From CAYGUK01 sp964352985 (GTDB lineage Bacteria > Pseudomonadota > Gammaproteobacteria > JAHCLG01): a stretch of 25,831 nt of DNA. The position numbers were made by a program, and so were the translations under genes. This document shows positions 15,109-24,900 of the stretch, piece by piece (within the stretch, counting starts at the first letter, position 1; every line of letters starts with the position of its first letter). Location: positions 1-25,831 of the forward strand of contig CAYGUK010000053.1 of the NCBI GenBank assembly GCA_964352985.1, read 5' to 3'. The notes under the pieces are model-generated. The model searched no databases, was not told where the DNA came from, and saw nothing but the letters and a program-made list of their open reading frames with translations.

Positions 15109-16269
15109 ATGACCGCCGATCCAAAGAAAAAAATTTTACACTTAGCTGATACTTGCGTGCAGTGTGGCTTATGTTTAAGTCACTGCCCAACTTATAACGT
15201 TACCCAAAATGAAAATGAATCACCCAGAGGACGCATCGCGTTAATGCGCGCATTCGCCAAAGATGAATTTACTTACAATGAAATTAAACCCTATATCGAT
15301 CACTGTTTAAATTGTCTCAATTGTGAAAACATGTGCCCCTCCCTTGTTAAATATAATGATTTATTACATGTCACCAAACAACATCAACCAACAAATGCTC
15401 CTTTGAAATTTATAAGACAACAACAAGGCTTCGCCAATTTTTTCATGTGGCTTTACCAAAAGTTAGGTTTACAGCAAATAGCAAAAAAAACTAAATTACT
15501 TAAATTTCTAGGATTAGAAAATCGTGATCAACTTTTACCAGAAAAAATATTCAAATTAAAAAAATTAAAAAATTATTATCCTGCAAATAGTGGGCAAGGC
15601 GTTTATTTATTTACAAGTTGTGCTGGGAACATTTACGATCAAAAAACCTCACTTGCCTTAATTAAGATTCTTAACCGTGCAAAAATTAATGTGACAATAC
15701 CAAAACACCAACACTGTTGTGGCGCTTTAGAATATCATCATGGACAGAGTCATAAAGCAAAAACAATGTGCGAAAGAAATTCAACAAAATTTAATAAAGA
15801 CATGCCTATCCTCTGTGATGTAACAGGTTGCACGAGTGTTATAAAAGAATATCAACTCAACCATTTCTCTACACGTATGATTGATAGTATCGAATATTTA
15901 TCTAAATTAGATAATTTAAAATTTAAACCATTTCCTCATAAAATCATTTTGCATTTACCCTGCACGTTACGAAATCATTTACATGCGCATAGTGCTACTA
16001 TCGCTTTACTAAAAAAAATTCCAGAACTTAATATTTTAAAAATACTGAATCAAGGTTGTTGTGGTAGTGCAGGCAGTTATATGGTTGAATTTCCAAAATT
16101 AGCCAGCCAAGTTGGTAACCAACTACTTGAAAATTTACCTGAAGATGCTGAGTATCTATTATCAAGCAATATAGGCTGTGCGCTTCATATTTCTAAGCTT
16201 TTGAAAATCAAAAATAAAAAATTAAAAATTTTACATCCCATTCAATTAGTTGAGGTTTGCAGTCTTTAG
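15109..16269 (+). CDS. glcF: Glycolate oxidase iron-sulfur subunit-like protein (GlcF)
   Basis: A 386 aa GlcF-type protein (E. coli GlcF is 407 aa). Two [4Fe-4S] motifs are complete: Cys16-x2-Cys19-x2-Cys22-x3-Cys26-Pro and Cys66-x2-Cys69-x2-Cys72-x3-Cys76-Pro. Two CCG domains follow, with CCGALEYH at 203-210 and CCGSAGSY at 337-344, plus LPCTLRNH and SSNIGCALH as in GlcF. In the glycolate oxidase complex GlcF passes electrons from the FAD subunits to the quinone pool. The partner genes glcD and glcE are not in this window, so it is an orphan here; relatives such as LutA or GlpC are less similar in the visible motifs. AAAGGAAAAA precedes the ATG; the Rpn gene diverges from the same gap. Confidence 0.82.
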   Translation: MTADPKKKILHLADTCVQCGLCLSHCPTYNVTQNENESPRGRIALMRAFAKDEFTYNEIKPYIDHCLNCLNCENMCPSLVKYNDLLHVTKQHQPTNAPLKFIRQQQGFANFFMWLYQKLGLQQIAKKTKLLKFLGLENRDQLLPEKIFKLKKLKNYYPANSGQGVYLFTSCAGNIYDQKTSLALIKILNRAKINVTIPKHQHCCGALEYHHGQSHKAKTMCERNSTKFNKDMPILCDVTGCTSVIKEYQLNHFSTRMIDSIEYLSKLDNLKFKPFPHKIILHLPCTLRNHLHAHSATIALLKKIPELNILKILNQGCCGSAGSYMVEFPKLASQVGNQLLENLPEDAEYLLSSNIGCALHISKLLKIKNKKLKILHPIQLVEVCSL

Positions 16270-16288
16270 ACATTTTCCTACATAGTCT

Positions 16289-16340
16289 TAAGTTTTTTCT
16301 TGCGCTACTTTAACAACTAAAAGCGCAAAATGAAAACTTA
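16289..16340. repeat. Long imperfect hairpin between glcF and the coiled-coil gene
   Basis: Outer arms TAAGTTTT (16289-16296) and AAAACTTA (16333-16340) and inner arms TTGCGCT (16300-16306) and AGCGCAA (16322-16328) are each perfect and are separated by a small internal loop (3 against 4 nt) around a 15-nt apical loop. Neither strand carries a T tract next to it, so it is not a standard intrinsic terminator. It may be a protein-binding dyad or an RNA structure at the glcF 3' end. Confidence 0.5.
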
Positions 16341-16385
16341 GGGAATTCACGCAAAACAACGTTAAATAAGACAAGGATGTCAGTG

Positions 16386-18914
16386 ATGTTGTCACAAATG
16401 TCGCGTGATACAAGTCAGTGGCGTGATATCTTTGCGGCGCTTCCTTCAGTATCACCAAAAATCTATCAATTTCAATCTTTTATTAATGATATTGTTGCCT
16501 TATTACGCGCACCATTTAATGAAAAAAACCGGCAACTGAAAGTCAATGCGCTCAAGGATTTACAATTACATTTTGAAGAATGGCAAGACACTTATCTCTT
16601 ATTACAAAGAGAAATAAATGAATTATCGAAACAAAAAGCTAGTCATGATAAAAAGACATTGGCATTTCTCAAACAGCAATTATTTACCTTACAACCCGGA
16701 ATACATTTTTTATCAAAATTAAAAAATAATTGGTTTTGTGTCAAACCAAATAACATGATTTCAATTCCACTTCTTCCAGCACGCGCATATGAAGAATCCA
16801 TTGCTATTACCAATCCAATGACAGTTCGTCCTAAGATAGAATTGTCTACGATTCATGACTGGTTAAATCAAATATCAAGTAGTGAAAAAAAAGCTGAGAT
16901 AAATGAATTATTAAATCACTGGCGATTTTATTTGCAACATCTTCGCACTGAGTTATTGACTGAATTTTTTCAAATTTCGCTTAGTGGTAAGCCTGAATTA
17001 AGACACCATAGATTACAAACAATAAACCAGACATTACATGAGATATCATTTGATGAACATACAATAAATTTATTAGCTGATAAATTAATACAAATAACTA
17101 ATCAAGAATCAGTCTCTTCCAATATCACCTTACCTAATTTAAGTGAAATTGGTTTTCATTTAAATCGTTTAGTCAATTTGGCGGAGCAAAATCATCAACA
17201 GATATTTAACCAAGTCCGTCAATTAAGTTTTGCGTTTCAAACCATTCGCAATAATGAAAATCGCTTAGACTATTTTCAATCACTGGAGCAGCGCTTAAAT
17301 CAATATCAAACGGATTTAAATCAACGGCTCACCATGATTGCCTATTGCTTAACACAGTTAAATCAATATCAACTACATTTATTATGTGGTGTTTGCAAAA
17401 ATATAATTGCTGAATGTGAGGGATGTGATAAATTATTTTTATATCAACTTGATGAGCAAAATAAAATTGCTCATCAGTTGAAATTACAGTTTCTCCTGCA
17501 TCAACAAACATTATTAGCCACACTCGCCGAACTGAATGCCTTAAAAAATTGGTGGCACCAACATAAACAAAATTTATTCAGTCATGAGCAATACGCAGCT
17601 TTTCAAACATGGATTAAAAACACGCTTGCTGATTTTTCTCAAATTGAACAAGCATTACAAAATCAAGAGACACTCACGGATGATTTTTTTAATGAATCTC
17701 GTCAATATTGTTTAAATCGACAACAACAAATGATTGAGTTTTTACAATCTGTTAATCAGTTTAAATTAGCTGAGATGAATTATTTTCATCAACACTATCC
17801 TAATGTTATTAGCGCAAAACAATATTTAATAATTCAAACAGCTTGTCAGCAATTACGAGCAAAATCAAATGATCTTCTTTACCAACTCAACATGGCAGAA
17901 CAAACTCAGCAAGAAAAAAACGTATTTCAAGCAGTTGAAAAATTAGCGACACCTGAAGAATTAATCTTTATAACTAAAAAAATAGATACGATAACCGCAC
18001 AATATAAAAAATTGAATTCATCTCAATATGGGAATGACGTAAATCGTTTGTTAAATAATTTCATGACATCTAAAACGAAAGATTTTACTTCACAGCAACA
18101 AAATCAAGATCAGTTACGATTATTACTTGAAAAGCATCATGTAATTCAGGGCGATTTAGTTAAACTGCTTTCATTAAAAGATAAATTAGACATTTATTTA
18201 ATTCAATTAGGGTCAAATTTATCAGAGAAACACTTGTCAACCCCGCCTCTAAATTTACCCAAAGAATTTATTGTAAAACTTCTAGCATTAAGAAACAGAT
18301 CACAGTCATTACAACAATCAATTACACAATTAATAAATCAATTAAATCAGTTATTAGAGTTGATTCAAGATAAAATAAATCAACTTAAATCCCAAAATAA
18401 AAGTCCCATTACAAAATTTTTTAAACCTCTTCCAAGAGGTTTAAAATATCGACCCTTAATTGATCCCAAATTATTAAACAATAATTGGCAAGTTGTAATG
18501 AGCGAAAAACAATTACCCATATTAATGTCTAACAAAGGGTTACGCTTTTATTCACAATGTGACACGTGGTCTTGGTTAAGAAAACGACGTGGCGAAGAAA
18601 AACTAAGTTCATATACCAAAGAAAATGAAGAAGATACCGTGAGACAAATGATTGATCAAGCCAAAGCCAATGGTTGGAAATTAATTCAAATCACTGGCGA
18701 AAAGAAAAATCTCATCATGCTCGCTACAGCTCATGCTGAAGCGTTGGGATTAGATATTGATTGGAGTGTGTTAGATAAGTTTTGTTTTAAAGAAAGTCAA
18801 ACTTATTTGAAGTTAGTAGAAAATGAAAAAACCAAATTTGATCGAAGTCAAAATCCACACACTCAGCCTGAAACAATAAATATCACCTGCGATTTTACTT
18901 CACTACATAGTTAA
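16386..18914 (+). CDS. Large Gln-rich coiled-coil protein with LPD7-like C-terminal domain, candidate effector
   Basis: An 842 aa protein (845 from an ATG at 16377). I do not recognise it as a whole. AAGG abuts the first ATG but is about 9 bp from the ATG at 16386, which is preferred. Residues ~20-680 are almost entirely helical, rich in Gln, Asn, Leu and His, with long heptad stretches and no signal peptide or membrane segment. After a linker (KPLPRGLKYRP, about 682) comes a compact domain at about 700-800: a W-Q-V-V-M strand, GLRFYS, then a helix, GWKLIQITGEKKN and a helix ending in EALGLDIDW. This order resembles the LPD7 domain of relaxases and of large polyvalent/effector proteins. The gene is convergent with the 2193 aa giant. 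A host-directed effector is the favoured guess; a structural cytoskeleton-like protein is possible. Confidence 0.6.
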   Translation: MLSQMSRDTSQWRDIFAALPSVSPKIYQFQSFINDIVALLRAPFNEKNRQLKVNALKDLQLHFEEWQDTYLLLQREINELSKQKASHDKKTLAFLKQQLFTLQPGIHFLSKLKNNWFCVKPNNMISIPLLPARAYEESIAITNPMTVRPKIELSTIHDWLNQISSSEKKAEINELLNHWRFYLQHLRTELLTEFFQISLSGKPELRHHRLQTINQTLHEISFDEHTINLLADKLIQITNQESVSSNITLPNLSEIGFHLNRLVNLAEQNHQQIFNQVRQLSFAFQTIRNNENRLDYFQSLEQRLNQYQTDLNQRLTMIAYCLTQLNQYQLHLLCGVCKNIIAECEGCDKLFLYQLDEQNKIAHQLKLQFLLHQQTLLATLAELNALKNWWHQHKQNLFSHEQYAAFQTWIKNTLADFSQIEQALQNQETLTDDFFNESRQYCLNRQQQMIEFLQSVNQFKLAEMNYFHQHYPNVISAKQYLIIQTACQQLRAKSNDLLYQLNMAEQTQQEKNVFQAVEKLATPEELIFITKKIDTITAQYKKLNSSQYGNDVNRLLNNFMTSKTKDFTSQQQNQDQLRLLLEKHHVIQGDLVKLLSLKDKLDIYLIQLGSNLSEKHLSTPPLNLPKEFIVKLLALRNRSQSLQQSITQLINQLNQLLELIQDKINQLKSQNKSPITKFFKPLPRGLKYRPLIDPKLLNNNWQVVMSEKQLPILMSNKGLRFYSQCDTWSWLRKRRGEEKLSSYTKENEEDTVRQMIDQAKANGWKLIQITGEKKNLIMLATAHAEALGLDIDWSVLDKFCFKESQTYLKLVENEKTKFDRSQNPHTQPETINITCDFTSLHS
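18419..18446. repeat. Perfect 13-bp inverted repeat inside the coiled-coil gene
   Basis: Arms TTTTAAACCTCTT (18419-18431) and its exact complement (18434-18446) are separated by only two bases. The segment stays in frame and encodes F-K-P-L-P-R-G-L-K at the join between the helical part and the LPD7-like domain. There is no adjacent T tract. It could form a cruciform or mRNA hairpin, or mark the junction of an inserted segment. Confidence 0.7.
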
Positions 18915-18942
18915 CTGTATTTACAAATTAAATTCAATTAAT

Positions 18943-21900
18943 CTATGTTTTTTTTGCAGGTGGGGAAGCTACACTAGATTGACCCGGACTACTATCTGAG
19001 ATACCTAGTTTACTTTTTTGTTCAGCTGAAAAATCTTTCTCAATTAATGGCATAGAAACACTCATCTTTACTGCCGTACTATGGAGTAATTTAGCATCAT
19101 CAATCTGTCCTTTTTCGACTAAAGAACTTATCACACCACCAATTGCTTCTGGTGAAAATAGTGGTTGGTCTTTTGCCGCCAAAACTTTACCCATATATTT
19201 CACTTCTCTAACAGCAGTCATATTAAACAATAATTTTATAGCTAATTGTGACTCGTCTTTTTCCATTAGTTTTGCAAAGATCCGATTAATTTTTTCTTGA
19301 GATACGTCATTTCGAATAACTGTCATAATTCGGCTTAATCGATCATCTTCATTCCCTATTTTTGATTTATGTAATTCTGATTCAATTTTTGTGGCGCCAA
19401 TTAACAATCGTGCTAATTGATCATCAGATAAGTGTCTGTGATGCTCATAAACAATCCGTTCAATTTCTGTTGAGTTATCAACATACTGAGCACAATCAAC
19501 TGCAGCATCTTTAACAGATTCAGCTCCCTGGCTTAATAGAGTATCAACAGTTTTCCACTGTAATGATGTGCGTTGGTGTCCCCCTGGTTGAGAAGTACCA
19601 GCATCCATATCAGGACTAATACGATGGTCAACTTTTGGTAATGCTTCCATGACAACTTGAATTGTTTCTTTAGTAGTGTGTTTTGTTGTTAATAAATCCA
19701 TCATCATAGCAAACCTCTGATCAAACAGATCAGTTTGTTCAGAACCTCCCAACTTCCATTTGAATACCCAACCTAAAAATTTATATTGACCATTTTTACC
19801 TGTGTGATGGCAAGAATGAGTGTCTTTATATTTCGGGTCCTGATTTTTATTAATTAGGCTCTTAATCGTAGCTATCTGTTGAGCCTTTGGCATTGCTGCA
19901 AATAAAACAGGATAACAAGCAGCAGAATAGTTTTTATTTCTAATCTCAGCCAAAACTTCAAGTTGCATGTGCTCACCAGTTTTAGTATCAACCTGAGGAC
20001 GTTTTTTCATTGTTTCAAATAATAGATACGCGTTATCCTTAGCTCGCTCCCTGCCTATAGCGATTAGTTTATTTAAAATCTCAGCTTCTCTTTTAGCTGA
20101 GTTTACAACTTCAGCATCTGTTGTTGGCGTTAAAAGATCGAATTGAGCACGATAAGTGTCATAAACATAATGCAGTAATTCAGGATCCCGTATTTCAGCT
20201 AATACTGCAATTAAATCATCTTCTTTCATATCTGCAATTAACTCTTGAAGACGATCTCGATATTTTTTACGCTCAACGTCACTTGATTCAATTTCAGCAT
20301 TATGTCCGTGCTTATGGAAGTAAGCAAAACATTGAGCAATTTCATTAGCAGGTAAAGCTAAATTGCCTTTTGAATTATAAAAAGGCGAGCGCCCTCTTGT
20401 TGAGTCATAGTTATTTCTATTATATGCAGGAAAATCATATTGCGAATCTACAACACCACCATCACCATGTTTTGAATATTTTTGACAAAATTCAAATATG
20501 CCCTGATATCGTTTTTCACCTTGTTCTTCATATATTCCTTTTTGTAATTCATCAATATATTGCGAATATAAATTACGTTGAAAAATTCTTTGGATAGCAC
20601 TAAATCTACCCAAAACAGAATCAGGAGGTGGATTTGCATGATCACCAAATCTAGTCTTTATACTAGCCAAATTAGCTACTTGGTTCAGTGGTGTATTTTC
20701 CCCATCTACTATCTGGGACAAAATATACGTTCTATCAGTTTCTAGTTTACTAATAAGAGTTTGCATTTCAACAACGTCAGGATGGTCTAATTTATTATCA
20801 CATTGTGTTAATAAACAAGCATAAGCCGCATACGCACCTTGGATTAACTCCGCCATTTGTGTTTGAATAGTAGTGCCACCGGTACCTGCTCTTGCAGCAT
20901 ACAGAGCAACTGCACCATACTCATGTTGTTGAATTGAGCCTATTGCTAAATTCGCAAAAGCACCAGCAGCAGAATAATGATTTTCAATATCACTTTTTAA
21001 ACGGGTCACTAATCTCGTTAGCAAAATATTAACATCTTGTTGTCTATGTGGCTGATATGGAACTGCGTGTTGATAATCGGGAAGATTTAGGGTTAGAAGT
21101 TGTTCGACAGCATGAAATTGCTGTTCGATTATCAGCGCGGCTTGCTCTATTGTTGTTCGATAAGTAGTCTTATTTTCAGCAGGCCGAGCAGGTACTCTAG
21201 TATCATCTCTATCTCTTCTATCAAAAATCCGTACTCTTTGGATAAGGATTTCATTACGAATTTCATGTAATCTTTTTGCTAAAGCTTCTGCATCAGCTAA
21301 ATCAAGATGCTTGTCAGCTAAAAATTCTGGCATAGAAATCATGGCTATTAAGCGATCAAGCATCTCTATTTGTTTATCAATTTGCAACAATAATCCCGCA
21401 ATTCGAGGTTGTAGAGTATTATAATTACCACAATTAGAAATCGTTTGGTTAGTATAATATCTTGTTGCTTCTAGTTTAACTTTTCTATAATCAGTAGACA
21501 CTGTAAACTTCGCTAAAACAAATTCAGGTCGTAAGGTCCCCGATACGATATGATGAATTTTTTCAGCTTTAGTCTTAATTGTTTTCACACTATCATGTAG
21601 CTGTTGAACTGTCATAGCAGCACTGGCATTTTGTAATTCTCCAGTTTGACTAATATCAATAGCCGCTATATGCTGATTAATCTCAAGTTGTAGTCGACGA
21701 ATCTCTGCTAAAGCATTATCTTTGTTAAGACCATCAGGGATAAGCCCATCAGTTAAAAATGTGTCAAGCATTTTTTGAATTTGAGCTTGTAGTGCTGCTA
21801 ATCGTTTTAAAAGGTGAGTATCTGGAAGAGGATTTGGTGGTAATGGTGGTAATGCAGCCACTACTTGCTCTAATAAACCACCAGGGCCAGCAAGCGAAGC

Positions 21901-24900
21901 ATTTGCACCATTACCACCGTTTCCAGCTGTGATTATAGCTTGAGTTGCATGTAAAGCACCATCAATATCAGTTCGGGGATTTACTGGAGGATTATTGTTA
22001 TATAGTAACTTATGTGATTCAACAACTACAACATCAAGTCTTCCTTTCATACCAGCTGACGCAGCAAATACTTGAGATTGATAATATTCTTGATAAATTT
22101 TTTGATCTTTTAACATAGCCATAATTCTTTTGCGTCTTTCTATTGGCATTCTGGCTAGTAATTCTGACATTAAATTAAATTTGGTAGGATCAGGCGCAGG
22201 GGGTGCAGCTGGAGGTGCAGCAGGTTCAGGATGTTTCTTCTTATAAGCCTCGATTAAACAATCTAGAATTTGCTGATCAGTTAATCTTTCAAGTAAATTC
22301 TTATGAAGTTTCTGTAGTTGATCCTGCGTTAATTGAGTTTGATTACCAGCAAAATCTTGGGTATGTGTTTGACTAAATATTGAAAATAACTGATCTGATG
22401 ACAATGTTTTTAAAGAGGCTAATATATTCTGTGCTCTTACTTTAGTATCTGCTGTGGATATTGGATTAGCTGATAACTGAGCTTCCGTTAGTGGAGCAGC
22501 ATTTGTTAGATTATATAAGGCTAAAAGATTTGGCATCGTTTCATCTTGCGCCCAAATTAAGGCAGCCTGAATTTGCGCTAATGATTTTTCCTGACTGTCA
22601 GGATCTGTTGTAGCTTTAGCAAGTTGTATAGAGTTAAGTGCGTGACCATAGAACTTTCTTACCTCAGTTTGCGAAAGTTCTTTACTACGATATTGTGTGC
22701 TAGATTTTCCATACCTTCCCGTAAATAACTTTTTGATGAAGTTTTCATCCATTTTCTTTTTATATTCTTCTATTTTATTATCCTTAAAAGTTTTTTCTTC
22801 TGCAGCTGTCATTGCAAGAAGTGGTGCAGGTTTATGCTCCGCTAGTCGCTTAATTTCATTTTCAAGGGCAATCTGCGCTCTTCTTTCGGTCACTTCTGCT
22901 AATAATAATGCTAGATTCTGATGAACTTTTCTTTTTTCATCGTCAGATAATGTTGCATATGCTTCAGGATCAGGACATTCTAGCATTCGACATAATCTAA
23001 TTGATGATATTTTTATTTTATGTTTGCTTTTACGACCAAATAAATTCATTCCGCTAGCAGTTGGTGCTTCTAAATGTCCCGTAAACATTTCGGTTACTAA
23101 AGCACATTTTTGTTCATATGTTAATTGAGGATCATTTAAAAACGCGCGTCCTCTCGTCACCGTATCACCATAATCTACCCCAACAAGTGGCGCTAACGTA
23201 CCTCGTTTGGGACGAGAAGTAATGTAGTCTCTAAAAAATTGATATTGTTTTTCAACATCAAAAGTAGAATCATGTTTAATACAATAGGAGAATACTTGAG
23301 CTAACTTAGATAAATCTAAGCGTTGAAGTGCAACACGTAATTTCTCCGTACCCCAAAAATGTTTTACAATTTCTACAATATTTTTTTCTCGATTTGGACT
23401 ATTCTTTTCCAAAAGAAAAGCCAGATGAAAGCTCAAGTCGACGGCGTAAGGATCATAACCTTTAAGTATTGATCTCATCATTTCAGGCGAAACATTACCT
23501 ACGATAAATCTAAAACTCTCTTTATCACCCGAAGCTTCGATATGACGGCAGACTTGACCGAATAATTCGGGATTTTGTTCATGTAATAAATTTAAGTAAT
23601 TTAAAAATTTATCTAACTCATCTTGATATTCATATCCACTATCATCGGCTTTTCTCACAAATACCGAAGGTGGTACAAATGTTTCATCATTAGCCTCGGC
23701 CAAAGCTTTTTCAGCCTCATATTTAGCTTTGTATTGTGGATTCTCATAAATTTTGCCTAAATATTTTTCTAAAATAGCAAAGTGTTGATTAAGATCTAAT
23801 TTACCGATTAATTCTTTCTTTCTGGCTTGATGAAGTTTTGGATTTTCTAAAATATCGTATTGTTGTCTAGCATTCGCTTCTTCTTTAAATAATCGCGCTT
23901 GTTCTTCCGCATCTGTCATATCAACAAATTTATCAGAATCTTGTACCCTTTCATCACCACTCGGTACTTTATCAGAGTTACGCCTCATCACTTCAATAGA
24001 ATCAACATCTGCTGTTTTATGGCATTCAAATCTTTTTCTTTCTGTTTTAACACAATCATCCAAAGTAAGGGGATCGCCTTTTTTATCTTTAAGCATCGGT
24101 TCCATTTTTTTATCTTTACCCTTACCGACTTCGTGTTCTATTTTATTATATGCTTCATATTTTTTTAAAAATTCTTCTTTATCTCTAATATTGACTCCCA
24201 TCACTTCTAATCCAGCTAACATAGCAGCAAAATATAAAGGAGGAAAATTCTTTGGATTGATGGGTTCGCCGTTATAAGTAATATCAGCTAGATTAACAGG
24301 CCAAGGTTTTCCTTTAGCTTTTCTGTAACGTGAAGCTTTACGAGCAATCATCGCCATAGTTTTTAACATTTGGTCTTCAAAAATAGCTTGTGCTTCTTTA
24401 CCTGGCTTTATATTTTTTTTAATGTCACCCCAATCAGCATTGTGAACACCCGTTTTACCTTCAACAACACGCATTGTAGTAACTTTGTCTTGAGCTTCAT
24501 TTTTGACACGAACATTATATTCTGTTTTATCTTTATCCCCTTGAAATTCAGCAGTATCGTCATCATCATCTAGATCAGCACCTGCTATACCTAAGCCATC
24601 CTCAACGGTGGATTGAGATTTTTCCCCCCATAGTTTATCTAACGCAAGTCTTTTACCACGACGCCAATACCAATCTCTAGTAGCATTATGAACACGTATT
24701 GAGAAATCAAGCTCTTCTACTTCTCGTTCTTTCTTAACTTCTGTCTGTTCTTCTTCAATACTCTTTTTGAATGTGTCTTTTCTTTTTTTTGCGGCTTCAG
24801 CAGTTTGAGTTCGTAGTCTTTCTTTAGCTGCTTCAAGTGCTTGTAAATCATCATCAAACGCATGTCGTTGATCACCCTGGGCTTTAGCTTTTAGGCTACT

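Noticed and set aside
20121..24573. Several plus-strand open frames of 65-90 codons opposite the giant gene
   Set aside because: They are rich in Phe, Ile, His and Ser as expected for the complement of a Lys/Glu/Asp-rich coding strand, and lack ribosome-binding sites.
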